A stretch of 64,000 bases of DNA from the NCBI GenBank assembly GCA_002360925.1, contig DERN01000013.1:1-64000 (forward strand), in the 5' to 3' direction. Positions 1-9,742 of the stretch are shown piece after piece (the first letter of the stretch is position 1; every line of letters begins with the position of its first letter). The DNA comes from Flavobacteriaceae bacterium UBA3339. Lineage in GTDB: Bacteria > Bacteroidota > Bacteroidia > Flavobacteriales > Flavobacteriaceae. The translations under genes were made by a program, and so were the position numbers. Below the pieces are notes generated by a model that was not told the DNA's origin, did not search any database, and was given only the letters and a program-made list of their open reading frames with translations.

Positions 1-13
1 TGTTTTGAGGTTG

Positions 14-46
14 CAAATATACCACCTCTTTTTTCTAACTAACAAA
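14..46 (-). promoter_or_regulatory. Candidate promoter reading out of the window to the left
   Basis: On the minus strand a perfect TATATTTG (14-21) lies 21 bp downstream of TTTG (43-46), matching the flavobacterial layout TTG-N17-23-TAnnTTTG. No gene starts inside the window to its left, so its target lies beyond position 1. GAGGT/ACCTC arms (7-11 and 22-28 region) flank the -7 element. Confidence 0.45.
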
Positions 47-121
47 TCTTTTTTAACCTTTTTACAAAAGTATTTTTACACACTTTGATTACCAAAGAAT
101 TAACACATAATAAAACTAAAA

Positions 122-147
122 AAAGAGCTTTCATTCGAAAGCTCTTT
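122..147. terminator. Bidirectional terminator after folC
   Basis: Eleven-bp stem AAAGAGCTTTC / GAAAGCTCTTT with the 4-nt loop ATTC, with A-runs on one side and T-runs on the other. It would stop minus-strand transcription of the exbB-exbD-tonB-folC run. Confidence 0.85.
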
Positions 148-221
148 TTTCAATTTCTATCTTTTACACACTCTTTATCTATCGATGCGAAGGAAATCTA
201 ACAATAAATATAATCATTTTA

Positions 222-1439
222 TCAAACCACCTCAGCAACTACAAATGTGCTTCCGCCTATATAAATCATACCGTTTGGAGAAGCTACTGTTTTAGCATGT
301 TCTAAAGCTAATGGAATGGAATCGAAAACCTGTACGTTAAATCCTGATTCTTTAAGTATATTCTTTAATATTTCTCCGTCTAATCCTCGTGGAACATCAG
401 GTTTGGAAACAAAGTATGTTGCGTTTTTAGGCAAAAATGGTAAAATAGAATCGATATCTTTATCATTAACAACGCCAAAAACTACAAACAAATGATCGAA
501 TTTTTGTTCATTCACTTGTTGCATTACCAATTCTAATCCGTTTTTATTATGAGCTGTATCGGCAACAATTAAAGGTTTTTCAGACAAAATAGTCCAACGT
601 CCTTTTAAACCTGTGTTTTTTGCAACGTTTAAAAAACCGTTTTCGATATTCGTTTCAGAAATATTAAAATACTCTTTTAAAAGTAAAAGTGCTTGATAAG
701 CCGTTTTCTTGTTATGGTTTTGATAATTCCCTTTTAAATCAGAATTCAGATTTGGAATTGAATCATTTAACGAAGCATAATATATTGTTGCTTCCTTTGA
801 ATTTGCAACTTGATCGAATACCGATTTTGTTTCGTCTGTAAATTCACCAATTACAATAGGAGTGTTGTTTTTAATGATTCCCGCTTTTTCAAACGCGATT
901 TCTTCCAAGGTATTTCCCAATAAATTCATGTGATCCCAACCAATATTCGTAATCACACTTATTAAAGGACTAATGATATTGGTAGAATCTAGCCTTCCGC
1001 CTAAACCAACTTCAATAATGGCTACATCGACCTTTTCATCTGCAAAATACTGAAAAGCCATTCCAACGGTCATTTCAAAAAAACTTAAATGATGATTTTC
1101 TAAAAAAGACTTATTTTGTTCGATGAAATTGACTACAAATTCTTCCGAAATATCTTCTCCGTTGATTCTAATGCGCTCGCGAAAATCTTTTAAATGTGGC
1201 GATGTGTACAAACCAACTTTGTAACCAGCTTCTTGCAAAACCGACGCTATTAATGAAGAAGTGGAACCTTTACCGTTGGTTCCACCTATGTGTATTGACT
1301 TAAATTTTGTTTCGGGATGATTTAAATATTTCGAAAATTCTATTGTATTTGTTAGATCTTTTTCGAAAGCAGCAACACCTATTTTTTGAAACATGGGCAA
1401 TTGCTGAAACATCCAGTTTAACGTTTCTTGATAATTCAT
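222..1439 (-). CDS. folC: FolC, dihydrofolate synthase / folylpolyglutamate synthase
   Basis: Bifunctional ATP-dependent ligase that adds glutamate to dihydropteroate and then to folates, in the cytoplasm. The Mur-ligase-type P-loop GGTNGKGST is near residue 54, followed by the family's YTSPHL stretch and a VIEVGLGGRLDSTN segment; about 405 residues is normal length. I chose ATG at 1439 because the longer reading begins with TTG at 1448 inside the upstream gene. The ATG sits one base after that gene's stop codon, so coupling to the TonB-like gene is likely. Being last in an ExbBD-TonB operon is a recurring flavobacterial arrangement and does not itself suggest a shared function. Confidence 0.93.
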   Translation of the reverse strand: MNYQETLNWMFQQLPMFQKIGVAAFEKDLTNTIEFSKYLNHPETKFKSIHIGGTNGKGSTSSLIASVLQEAGYKVGLYTSPHLKDFRERIRINGEDISEEFVVNFIEQNKSFLENHHLSFFEMTVGMAFQYFADEKVDVAIIEVGLGGRLDSTNIISPLISVITNIGWDHMNLLGNTLEEIAFEKAGIIKNNTPIVIGEFTDETKSVFDQVANSKEATIYYASLNDSIPNLNSDLKGNYQNHNKKTAYQALLLLKEYFNISETNIENGFLNVAKNTGLKGRWTILSEKPLIVADTAHNKNGLELVMQQVNEQKFDHLFVVFGVVNDKDIDSILPFLPKNATYFVSKPDVPRGLDGEILKNILKESGFNVQVFDSIPLALEHAKTVASPNGMIYIGGSTFVVAEVV

Positions 1440-1440
1440 T

Positions 1441-2265
1441 TTATCCAACTCTAAAGTTTATAACAACAAACCCAATTTGTCGATCCGGAGCGTTAGAATC
1501 TGCTCTCCATTTAAATGTATTAGCTGTTTTTATTGCTGCATCGACCAAACATTTGGCTGTATTTGTACTTCCTGCCAAACTTAATTTAGCATTTGTTACA
1601 CTTCCCGATTTATTAACCGTTACTTCAATTACAACAGTTCCAGACTCGTTACAATCTTGTTTGTAAACATTATGAGATACCAAACTACGACCGTTTAATC
1701 CCCAACCAGCACCGTTTCCAACTCCAGTTCCTGATCCGCTACCACCAAAACGACTTATAGAATACGGATCGCCATCTAAACGACCTTGTTGTCCTGAAGT
1801 TCCGCCTGTTCCGCCACTTGTTGTAGAAGTACCTTTTGTATTACTAAAAGTACTTAACATATCGTTGGTAGAACTGTTAACTCGGTTAGTTGGTGTTGTG
1901 GTAGTTTGCGTGCTTTTATTGGTTGTATTATGATTGTTGTTGGTATTCTTTTTTACTTCGGAAGATTTTACCGTTACAGATTCTTTTGTGTTTTGCGTTA
2001 CGATTTTCTTCTCTGTAGCTTCTGCTTGTACAGGTTTTGGCTGATTTTCGGTTTTAGAAGGCGCAGGAAGATCAGCAGGAACTAAAGGTCCGTTTCCAAC
2101 TTCGCTGTTTCCAAAACGAATTGCCATTTCTCCGCCCATTAACATTCGACTACTTGTTTCTACGGCTTGAAATTTATACAAAAAAATCACCAATAACATC
2201 ACAACAAAAATTGATACGGTTATGATAAGTGATTTACGTTCGCTGTCGTTTGTACTAAATGCCAT
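1441..2265 (-). CDS. TonB-like energy transducer
   Basis: Predicted inner-membrane-anchored periplasmic protein that passes energy from ExbB/ExbD to outer-membrane receptors. One N-terminal membrane segment lies at about residues 13-30. It is followed by a long low-complexity linker rich in Thr, Asn, Pro, Lys and Gly (about 60-195) and a C-terminal domain of TonB/TolA type (about 200-274) with the typical run 'GTVVIEVTVNKSGSV' and a final 'VVINFRVG' strand. It follows exbD by 2 bp in the order exbB-exbD-tonB. Which outer-membrane receptor it serves cannot be read here; the receptor at 37.5 kb is one possible client. Confidence 0.8.
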   Translation of the reverse strand: MAFSTNDSERKSLIITVSIFVVMLLVIFLYKFQAVETSSRMLMGGEMAIRFGNSEVGNGPLVPADLPAPSKTENQPKPVQAEATEKKIVTQNTKESVTVKSSEVKKNTNNNHNTTNKSTQTTTTPTNRVNSSTNDMLSTFSNTKGTSTTSGGTGGTSGQQGRLDGDPYSISRFGGSGSGTGVGNGAGWGLNGRSLVSHNVYKQDCNESGTVVIEVTVNKSGSVTNAKLSLAGSTNTAKCLVDAAIKTANTFKWRADSNAPDRQIGFVVINFRVG

Positions 2266-2267
2266 AG

Positions 2268-2666
2268 TTATTGTTTAGGTTCTACTGCCAAAACTACATT
2301 AAAATTATTGCGATAAGCAATATCCATTATAAAAACTGCTTCTTCAATAGGCACTCCTTTTGCAACATTTAGTACAATGTTTTTAGGCTCCTGATTTTGC
2401 AACAATTCTATTAATAATGGTTCTATTTGATCTTGACCTTTTTGATCTTGATTAATAAATATCTGATTATTTTCATCAATACTTACAGCTACTGTTTCGA
2501 TTTGATCTGACTTTCCGTCCGAAGTTGGCAAAACTAAATCTAAAGCATTAGTAGACGTCATTGTTGTGAGCGCAATGATGAAAAATATAAGCAGCAAGAA
2601 AATAATATCCGTCATAGACGACATATTAAATTCTGCTGTAACTTTATTTCTACCTCTAATATTCAT
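2268..2666 (-). CDS. exbD: ExbD/TolR-family biopolymer transport protein
   Basis: Small inner-membrane protein of the proton-driven ExbB-ExbD-TonB motor. It has a single membrane helix at about residues 18-40 with the conserved Asp just inside it (SSMTDIIFLLLIFFII), then a periplasmic domain. The start ATG shares one base with the exbB stop (TAATG), a sign of translational coupling. The length of 132 residues is usual. Confidence 0.9.
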   Translation of the reverse strand: MNIRGRNKVTAEFNMSSMTDIIFLLLIFFIIALTTMTSTNALDLVLPTSDGKSDQIETVAVSIDENNQIFINQDQKGQDQIEPLLIELLQNQEPKNIVLNVAKGVPIEEAVFIMDIAYRNNFNVVLAVEPKQ

Positions 2667-3388
2667 TAAGCAGGTTCGTTTAATAAATCAAAAAATTCTG
2701 AAGCGTCTGATTCTAACTTTTGAGAAAAACGATCAATTCGTCCAACTAATTGATTGTATCCAACATACGCAATAATTCCAACAATCAATCCAAAAACAGT
2801 CGTCATCATGGCAGTATAAACTCCTTCAGACAACATACTTAAATCGATTCTAGAATTTTGTGCTTCTGCCATTTCGCGAAACGACATTACCATCCCAACA
2901 ACCGTACCAAGGAAACCAGTCATAGGACCGGCTCCTGATAAAGTTGCTAATACGTTTACGTTTTTCTCTAATTTATAAATCTCTTGTTTTCCCGCATTTT
3001 CCATTGCCATATTGATATCATCAATTGGTTTTCCAATACGAGAAATTCCTTTTCCAATCATACGTGCTGCCGGAGTATTAGCCGATTGACATAACATACG
3101 CGCGTTATCGACCTTTCCTTGAGAAAGCAACAATTTTATTTGTGACATAAAATTATCGTCTGATTTAGTAAAATTCCGTATCGCAAACAAACGTTCTAAA
3201 TACATATAAATGGTAAAGAACAACATGATGAAAATAATCACCATGATTGTTTGACCAATAATACCACCACTAAAAATGATACTAAACAACGAAGTTTCTG
3301 ATTTTGTTACCACTTGTTCAGTTGTTGCTGCTGCATTACTTAAAGTATCTGCCACTGCTGCAACGTTTGTTTGTAAAAGGTAAGACAT
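2666..3388 (-). CDS. exbB: ExbB/MotA/TolQ proton-channel family protein
   Basis: Inner-membrane proton channel subunit that works with ExbD and TonB. Three hydrophobic segments are visible, at about residues 40-65, 150-175 and 190-215. The family-specific region 'GPMTGFLGTVVGMVMSF' lies in the second and 'GVYTAMMTTVFGLIVGI' in the third. At 240 residues it is a normal ExbB. It starts 19 bp after the dehydrogenase gene upstream, so the whole run may share the promoter at 4658. Confidence 0.9.
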   Translation of the reverse strand: MSYLLQTNVAAVADTLSNAAATTEQVVTKSETSLFSIIFSGGIIGQTIMVIIFIMLFFTIYMYLERLFAIRNFTKSDDNFMSQIKLLLSQGKVDNARMLCQSANTPAARMIGKGISRIGKPIDDINMAMENAGKQEIYKLEKNVNVLATLSGAGPMTGFLGTVVGMVMSFREMAEAQNSRIDLSMLSEGVYTAMMTTVFGLIVGIIAYVGYNQLVGRIDRFSQKLESDASEFFDLLNEPA

Positions 3389-3407
3389 AAATGAATCTTT
3401 ATTTAAA

Positions 3408-4634
3408 CTACACTAATTGTTTTAAAGCGTTTTCGAAAGCTGCTGCCGAAACGTTTGTTTTTCCTGGATTGATTGCATGAACATTTTCAATAGCTTTTCT
3501 GATAACATTCGATGTATCTTCAAAAATTTCTTGATCGATAATAGAAACTTCTTTTTCCATTAAATAAGCAAAAACACGCGCCATTCCGCAGTTTGAAATG
3601 AAATCAGGAATTAAGCTGATTTTTGAATCAACATATTCCATAATTGGACCGAAGAAAATTTCTTTATCAGCAAATGGTACGTTTGCTCCACAAGTAATTA
3701 CTTCTAATCCTGAATTGATCATAGCATCGACCTGATCTTTTTGAATTAAACGAGAAGCTGCACAAGGTGCAAAAACTTCCGCTCCGATTGACCAGATTTT
3801 TTCATTGATTTCAGCAAAAGGAATCATATTGTCTGCTACTAAAGTGTTTCCTTTTTTATTTAAGAATAATTGTTTTACTTCTTCAAAAGAATATCCTTCT
3901 GGATTTAAAATCCCTCCGTCGCGATCAATAATTCCAACGATTTTAGCTCCCATTTGTGCAAAATAGTAAGCTGCCGCAGCTCCTACATTTCCAAATCCTT
4001 GAATAATTACTTTTTTACCTTTTACATCACCTCCATAAACAGAATAAAAATGATATACGGCATAAGCAACTCCAAAACCAGTAATTAAATCTCCTACTGC
4101 AATTTTACTTTCTGCACTTGGCGTATAATCTGGGTGTGTAACTTCTTTCGAAACACCTTCACGTAACTGATTTATACGGTTCATTTTTTGATCTTCTGTT
4201 GCATTGAAATGTCCATTAAAAACACCTTCTTGCGGATGAAGTAAACCATATTCTCTTGTAATTGGAATTACTTCGTGCATTTGATCAACATTTAAATCTC
4301 CGCCTGTTCCGTAGTAATTTTTCAACAATGGAAAAACCGCTTTAAACCAACGACGTAAAACTTCGTCTTTACGCGGATCGTTCGGATCAAAATTAATTCC
4401 AGATTTTGCACCACCAATAGCCGGTCCTGCAACTGTAAACTTAACCTCCATTGTTTTAGCCAAAGACAAAACCTCGTTCATGTCTAATCCTTTACGCATA
4501 CGAGTACCGCCACCGGCAGCTCCGCCACGTAATGAATTGATTACCGTCCATCCTTCAGCTTCTGTTTCTGAATCTGACCAATGGAAAACAACCTCAGGTT
4601 TTTTGTCTTCGAACTTCTTTAATAAATCTTTCAT
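3408..4634 (-). CDS. Glu/Leu/Phe/Val dehydrogenase family protein
   Basis: NAD(P)-dependent oxidative deaminase of the glutamate/leucine dehydrogenase superfamily. The catalytic-lysine region reads GPAIGGAKSGINFDP (about 79-93), followed by YGTGGDLNVD and the Rossmann motif 'VIIQGFGNVGAAAAYY' near residue 209. 408 residues fits the hexameric NAD-type enzymes. Glutamate versus branched-chain specificity cannot be settled by eye, so no symbol is given. A good TTG-N21-TATATTTG promoter precedes it. Confidence 0.85.
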   Translation of the reverse strand: MKDLLKKFEDKKPEVVFHWSDSETEAEGWTVINSLRGGAAGGGTRMRKGLDMNEVLSLAKTMEVKFTVAGPAIGGAKSGINFDPNDPRKDEVLRRWFKAVFPLLKNYYGTGGDLNVDQMHEVIPITREYGLLHPQEGVFNGHFNATEDQKMNRINQLREGVSKEVTHPDYTPSAESKIAVGDLITGFGVAYAVYHFYSVYGGDVKGKKVIIQGFGNVGAAAAYYFAQMGAKIVGIIDRDGGILNPEGYSFEEVKQLFLNKKGNTLVADNMIPFAEINEKIWSIGAEVFAPCAASRLIQKDQVDAMINSGLEVITCGANVPFADKEIFFGPIMEYVDSKISLIPDFISNCGMARVFAYLMEKEVSIIDQEIFEDTSNVIRKAIENVHAINPGKTNVSAAAFENALKQLV

Positions 4635-4657
4635 TTTAGTTTAGTTTATATTCTCCA

Positions 4658-4689
4658 CAAATATAATTGAATCCTTACCAAATAAACAA
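4658..4689 (-). promoter_or_regulatory. Promoter of the dehydrogenase (possibly also exbBD-tonB-folC)
   Basis: On the minus strand TTG (4687-4689) is separated by 21 bp from a perfect TATATTTG (4658-4665), 24 bp before the ATG. This is the best-spaced minus-strand promoter in the left part of the window. Confidence 0.6.
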
Positions 4690-4869
4690 TTACTTATTTG
4701 ATAAAATATTAGAGCTTATTTAAAATATATATAATAATTTGTTTAGACTTCTTTTTGGCTCCTTCAGCGTTAAATTTTTCATCAGAGCACCCAACTATGA
4801 TTACAAAATTTGCCTTGAATCGCTCAAAAATAACTTCTAAACATTTTTACAATATAAATTTAAACAAAC

Positions 4870-5934
4870 TCAATTAAAAATAATTCCCGAACAATGATCT
4901 TTACTTGCTCCGGTTACGCTACTTAAAACATTTATTTTGTTCGTTATTCGTAAAACGCCTAAAAAAGCAAAAATAATAGCTTCTTTAAACTCAATCAATT
5001 CTTTAGAACCTAATTCAACTTGCGTATTCGAAAGATAAGATTGAATTCTATTGATTAAATAACGATTATATGCACCACCGCCGGTTATTAATAAACGTGA
5101 CTTTTTGTTTTTTATTACACTCGAAATTTGAAAAGCCATATGTTCTACCAAAGTTGCCAAAATATCGTGATCCGAAATTTTATATCGATTTATTAAAGGT
5201 AAAAACAATTCATTTACTTGCTCTATTCCCAATGATTTTGGTCCTTTTTGATGATAGAATTCCAAATGATTCAATTTATCAAATAAATCTTGATTAACTG
5301 TTCCTTGCTCGGCTAACTTTCCTTCATCATCATAATCCTTGCCAATTTTCTGACTAAAATGATTTAAAAGTGTATTAATCGGACAAATATCAAAAGCGAT
5401 TCGATTTCCATTTTCTTCAAACGAAATATTAGAAAATCCACCTAAATTCAAACAATAATCAAATTCCGAAAACAACAATCGATCTCCAATCGGAACAAGC
5501 GGCGCTCCTTGTCCGCCTAATAAAACATCCTGAACTCGGAAATCGCAAACAAACGGAATCGAAACCAAATCGGTTATAATAGGTAGATTTCCAATTTGAA
5601 GCGTAATTCCATTTTCGGGCTGATGCAAAACGGTATGTCCGTGCGAAGAAATAAAATCCAAATCGTTCAAGTTATTTTCTAATAGAAACGAACTCAACGT
5701 TTCGGCCAACATATACGTATAATCGATATTTAAAAGATGAAGATCGGTTTCGTTTAAATGAATTGCATTTTGTAATTTATTAATCCAATCTATCGTATAA
5801 GGAATCGTTTTTCCTAGAACGAAATCATAATTCCATTTATTATTTTTAAAGGTAAATTCAACAACGGCGCAATCAATTCCGTCTAATGAAGTTCCAGACA
5901 TAACGCCCAAAACTTTATATTTTTCTATTTTCAT
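4870..5934 (-). CDS. anmK: Anhydro-N-acetylmuramic acid kinase
   Basis: Phosphorylates and opens 1,6-anhydro-N-acetylmuramic acid during cell-wall recycling in the cytoplasm. The N-terminal signature VMSGTSLDGIDCAVVEF (about 11-27) is diagnostic, and the ATPase-fold motif ITGGGAYN lies near residue 285. At 354 residues it is close to the shorter AnmK forms of Bacteroidota. It stands alone, divergent from the acyl-CoA dehydrogenase, with 92 bp between the two starts. Confidence 0.93.
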   Translation of the reverse strand: MKIEKYKVLGVMSGTSLDGIDCAVVEFTFKNNKWNYDFVLGKTIPYTIDWINKLQNAIHLNETDLHLLNIDYTYMLAETLSSFLLENNLNDLDFISSHGHTVLHQPENGITLQIGNLPIITDLVSIPFVCDFRVQDVLLGGQGAPLVPIGDRLLFSEFDYCLNLGGFSNISFEENGNRIAFDICPINTLLNHFSQKIGKDYDDEGKLAEQGTVNQDLFDKLNHLEFYHQKGPKSLGIEQVNELFLPLINRYKISDHDILATLVEHMAFQISSVIKNKKSRLLITGGGAYNRYLINRIQSYLSNTQVELGSKELIEFKEAIIFAFLGVLRITNKINVLSSVTGASKDHCSGIIFN

Positions 5935-5955
5935 ATTTAAAAGTAGTCATATTTT

Positions 5956-5986
5956 TTGAATTTTTATCAATATTCGAGTATATTTG
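5956..5986 (+). promoter_or_regulatory. Promoter of the acyl-CoA dehydrogenase gene
   Basis: TTG (5956-5958), a 20-bp spacer and a perfect TATATTTG (5979-5986), ending 40 bp before the ATG at 6027. Confidence 0.65.
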
Positions 5987-6026
5987 AATCGAAAAATAAA
6001 TTATGTTTATAAAAACAAAATAATAC

Positions 6027-7166
6027 ATGGATTTTAAATTAACTGAAGAGCAATTGATGATTCAGCAAGCAGCGCGCGATTTCGCTCAAACTGAATTATT
6101 ACCAGGAGTTATTGAACGTGATGAGCACTCTGTTTTTCCGGCTGATGCAGTAAAAAAAATGGGAGAGCTAGGATTTTTAGGTATGATGGTTGATCCAAAA
6201 TACGGAGGATCGGGATTAGACAGTGTTTCGTACGTTTTAGCGATGGAAGAAATTGCTAAAGTTGATGCATCTGCTGCTGTTGTTATGTCTGTTAACAACT
6301 CGTTAGTTTGTGCTGGTATGGAAAAATATTGTTCTCAAGAACAAAAAATGAAATATTTAGTGCCTTTGGCACAAGGTGATGTAATTGGTGCTTTTTGTTT
6401 ATCTGAGCCGGAAGCAGGTTCCGACGCTACTTCTCAAAAAACTACAGCTGTAGATATGGGAGATTATTATTTGTTAAACGGTACAAAAAACTGGATTACA
6501 AATGGTAGTACAGCTTCTACTTACTTAGTAATTGCACACACACATCCAGAAAAAGGACATAAAGGAATTAATGCTTTCATCGTTGAAAAAGGATGGGAAG
6601 GTTTCGAAATTGGTCCGAAAGAAAAGAAAATGGGAATCCGCGGATCTGATACGCATTCTTTAATGTTTACTGATGTTAAAGTTCCTAAAGAAAACCGTAT
6701 TGGTGAGGATGGCTTTGGTTTTGCCTTTGCTATGAACGTTTTAAACGGTGGGCGTATTGGTATTGCATCGCAAGCTTTAGGTATTGCACAAGGAGCTTAC
6801 GAATTGGCTTTAAAATATGCAAAAGAGCGTAAAGCGTTTAAAACTGAAATCATTAACCACCAAGCTGTTGCTTTTAAATTAGCAGATATGGCTGTAAATA
6901 TTACGGCTGCTCGTATGTTGTGTTTTAAAGCTGCTGCAGAAAAAGATAACGGAGAAGATATTTCTATTTCTGGTGCTATGGCAAAATTATTTGCTTCTAA
7001 AACGGCTATGGATACTACAATTGAAGCTGTTCAAATTCATGGAGGAAACGGTTATGTAAGCGAATACCATGTTGAACGTATGATGCGTGATGCAAAAATC
7101 ACTCAGATTTACGAAGGAACTTCTGAAATTCAAAAAATCGTAATTTCAAGAGGTATCGCGAAATAA
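6027..7166 (+). CDS. Acyl-CoA dehydrogenase, short-chain type
   Basis: FAD flavoenzyme that forms the alpha-beta double bond in acyl-CoA. The two family signatures are clear: 'AFCLSEPEAGSDA' near residue 124 and 'QIHGGNGYVSEYHVERMMRD' near residue 333. The latter is followed by QIYEGTSEIQ, whose Glu is the catalytic base of butyryl/short-chain enzymes. 379 residues is standard. It is monocistronic, with its own promoter and terminator. The exact chain length or branched-chain preference is not determined by the motifs. Confidence 0.9.
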   Translation: MDFKLTEEQLMIQQAARDFAQTELLPGVIERDEHSVFPADAVKKMGELGFLGMMVDPKYGGSGLDSVSYVLAMEEIAKVDASAAVVMSVNNSLVCAGMEKYCSQEQKMKYLVPLAQGDVIGAFCLSEPEAGSDATSQKTTAVDMGDYYLLNGTKNWITNGSTASTYLVIAHTHPEKGHKGINAFIVEKGWEGFEIGPKEKKMGIRGSDTHSLMFTDVKVPKENRIGEDGFGFAFAMNVLNGGRIGIASQALGIAQGAYELALKYAKERKAFKTEIINHQAVAFKLADMAVNITAARMLCFKAAAEKDNGEDISISGAMAKLFASKTAMDTTIEAVQIHGGNGYVSEYHVERMMRDAKITQIYEGTSEIQKIVISRGIAK

Positions 7167-7186
7167 TAAAAAATCAATATCTTTAT

Positions 7187-7217
7187 AAAAAGACTATCTT
7201 TTAAGGTAGTCTTTTTT
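7187..7217 (+). terminator. Terminator after the acyl-CoA dehydrogenase
   Basis: Stem AAAAAGACTA / TAGTCTTTTT around a 10-nt loop, ending in a T-run, 20 bp after the stop codon. Confidence 0.8.
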
Positions 7218-7237
7218 ATTTTAGTAAAAACTTTGAT

Positions 7238-9694
7238 ATGACAACCGAACAAAATCTAAAAATAAAACTAACGTTTGGATATATCCTTTTGGTACTTATT
7301 TTCTCTTTATCGATTCTTTATATTTTACATGAAATGAAATCGCTTCGAGTTTCGAAAGATGATATATTGATCGAAAACACGAAAGTAATCCAACTAAGTA
7401 ATGCGATAAGCGATTTGTACGCAACCGAAAATACAAGCCGACTTGCATTGCTTTCGTACAAACCAAAAGACGCTCAAAAGTATCATCAACAGTTAGATTC
7501 GTTGATTGTTAAGATTAATCAATTAAAGAAAGATAATCTGCAAAACGAAGCTTTACAAAACAAAGTAGATACGATTATTGATCTCATTCAATTAAAACGA
7601 TTAACGTTTGATCAAGTTCGAGATGTTCAGCAGAAATATCAAAAATCGGAAGCATATGTTCATGCGCAAACCGAAATTAAAAAAATTCAAGCTTCGGATA
7701 AAACCATTACGATTGATACCATTGTAGAAAAAGTGGGTTTATGGGAAAAGATTACGACTAAAAGAGAAAGCCAGCAAAAACAACGTTTAAAGGAAGAAAA
7801 CGAAAAGATTGTTTCTAGACAAAAAAGTTATTTAGATAGTATAAAAAAAGCAACCGAAAATGTTTTAACCAAAGCCCGAAAAAAGGAAGATAAATTATTA
7901 CAAGATTATTATAGAAAAGAAGCGCTTTTAATAAATCGAAATCAAGAATTAAGCAAACAGCTTGGTACTTTACTTTCTGAAATAGAAAAGATTATTTTAC
8001 AAAATTCGGCTGAAAATTACGAAGCTTCAAAAAAAATCGTAGACGATGTAAGTGATAACATTGCCAAAATGGGAATTATAATTTCGATTATTGCCTTATT
8101 TTTTGGTTTAATTGTTTTACGCGATTTAAACAAATCGTCGCGTTATAAAAGAAAACTGGAAGAACTAAATTTAAAAATGGAGAATTTGGTTGAACAAAAA
8201 AGCTTTTTAATGGCAACAATTTCGCACGATATGGTTTCGCCAATTAATTCTTTAATGGGATTTTCTACCTTATTACAGAAAAATCTTAAAACAGAAAAAC
8301 AGAAGGAATATCTTACAAACATTCAACAATCGACCAATTATATAAAAAATATGGTCGACGATTTGTCACTTTTTTCAAATTTGGAGTTCAATAATATTAA
8401 AATCAAAAAATCGAAATTCAACTTTAAAGAAATTGTTTGCGGGATTTTAAATAATTTAAAAGTAAACGCCGATCGAAAAAACATCGATCTTGTTTTTGAA
8501 ATTGACGAAAATTTAAATCAGGATTTTAATTCTGATCCTTATCGAATTCAACAAATCCTAACAAATGTAATTTCTAACGCCATAAAATTCACGCACAAAG
8601 GAAGTGTAAAAATACAGGCGAAAAAAGACAAAAACAAAGTCAAAATCCAGATTATCGATACCGGAATTGGAATGAAACTTGAAAATAAGGAAGAATTATA
8701 TAAAGAGTTTTTTCAGGCGCATGATACAAACGAAACCATATATGGCGGATCTGGATTGGGATTAAATATTACAAAACGTTTAATCGATTTATTACATGGT
8801 TCTATAACTTTTGAAAGCGAATTAGGAAAAGGTACAACTTTTTATATCGAAATTCCGATTACTGAATTTGAAGAAATAGAAACTAAAAAATCAGAAATTA
8901 TTGAATACGACAATGAAAAGAAACTTGAGAATAAACGTATTTTAGTTATCGATGATGATCCGCTTCAACTAAAACTTTTAGAAGAAATTTTTGTTAATAA
9001 AGTGAAGAAAATTACGATGATTGAAGACGGAAAACTTGCAAAAGAAATTTTACAGAAAGAAACTTACAATTTAATCGTAACCGATATGCAAATGCCGCAT
9101 TACAGCGGTTTAAAAGTAATAAAAGATATTCGTTCGTTAAAAGGATACGAAAAAACACCTGTTATTGCGTTAACCGGAAAAATTGATTTTGACGACAACG
9201 AATACAAGAATTTAGGTTTTAGCATGTATCTTAAAAAACCTTTGAATATTAATACATTGTACAATGTAATTTACAAATTGCTTCGAGTTAAAACACCAAA
9301 AACTGAAAACACAACAAATGAAATTATGACAGAAAGTTTAAAATATCATCATTTTGATCTTACTGATTTGTACAATTTATTAGATAATGATCAAGATGCA
9401 GTAAACGAAATTCTTGTTACGTTTATCGAAAATGCTTCAAAAGATTTAGATAAACTTTCGATTGCTTTTCAGAATCAAAATCTTGAAGATTTAAAAAATA
9501 CAGCACACAAAATGCTTCCTATGTTTAGACAATTAAAAATGAATGAAGCTGTAGAAAGTCTTCTTCAATTAGAACGAAATACAGATGTACTTTCTTTAGA
9601 AGAAATCGAAAAGGAAATAATAATTACGTCAGAAAAAGTTAAAGAATATTTGAAGGAATTACAAAAAGTGATTCACACAAAGAAAGATAAATAA
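7238..9694 (+). CDS. Hybrid sensor histidine kinase with receiver and Hpt domains
   Basis: Membrane sensor of the ArcB/BarA-like layout. Helix 1 spans about residues 12-30. A 240-residue charged, coiled-coil sensing region follows, then helix 2 (about 278-295). Next come HisKA with phospho-acceptor His330 (ATISHDMVSP) and HATPase_c with N-box NVISNAIKFT (about 443-452), G1 DTGIGM and G2 GGSGLGLN. The receiver (about 566-685) has Asp616 (VTDMQMP) and Lys667. The C-terminal Hpt domain carries His757 (AHKML). All phosphorelay residues are present. No response regulator with an output domain lies nearby, so the final target is unknown. Confidence 0.9.
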   Translation: MTTEQNLKIKLTFGYILLVLIFSLSILYILHEMKSLRVSKDDILIENTKVIQLSNAISDLYATENTSRLALLSYKPKDAQKYHQQLDSLIVKINQLKKDNLQNEALQNKVDTIIDLIQLKRLTFDQVRDVQQKYQKSEAYVHAQTEIKKIQASDKTITIDTIVEKVGLWEKITTKRESQQKQRLKEENEKIVSRQKSYLDSIKKATENVLTKARKKEDKLLQDYYRKEALLINRNQELSKQLGTLLSEIEKIILQNSAENYEASKKIVDDVSDNIAKMGIIISIIALFFGLIVLRDLNKSSRYKRKLEELNLKMENLVEQKSFLMATISHDMVSPINSLMGFSTLLQKNLKTEKQKEYLTNIQQSTNYIKNMVDDLSLFSNLEFNNIKIKKSKFNFKEIVCGILNNLKVNADRKNIDLVFEIDENLNQDFNSDPYRIQQILTNVISNAIKFTHKGSVKIQAKKDKNKVKIQIIDTGIGMKLENKEELYKEFFQAHDTNETIYGGSGLGLNITKRLIDLLHGSITFESELGKGTTFYIEIPITEFEEIETKKSEIIEYDNEKKLENKRILVIDDDPLQLKLLEEIFVNKVKKITMIEDGKLAKEILQKETYNLIVTDMQMPHYSGLKVIKDIRSLKGYEKTPVIALTGKIDFDDNEYKNLGFSMYLKKPLNINTLYNVIYKLLRVKTPKTENTTNEIMTESLKYHHFDLTDLYNLLDNDQDAVNEILVTFIENASKDLDKLSIAFQNQNLEDLKNTAHKMLPMFRQLKMNEAVESLLQLERNTDVLSLEEIEKEIIITSEKVKEYLKELQKVIHTKKDK

Positions 9695-9710
9695 TGGAGT
9701 TTTAATCATA

Positions 9711-9742
9711 AAAAAGGTTCGAACAAATGTTCGAACCTTTTT
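9711..9742. terminator. Bidirectional terminator between the hybrid kinase and rmuC
   Basis: Perfect 14-bp stem AAAAAGGTTCGAAC / GTTCGAACCTTTTT around the loop AAAT. It sits between convergent genes and touches the rmuC stop codon. Confidence 0.9.

Noticed and set aside
4797..4874. Short plus-strand ATG frame between anmK and the dehydrogenase
   Set aside because: About 26 codons with no promoter element, no hydrophobic or other recognisable character, and it overlaps the anmK 3' end.
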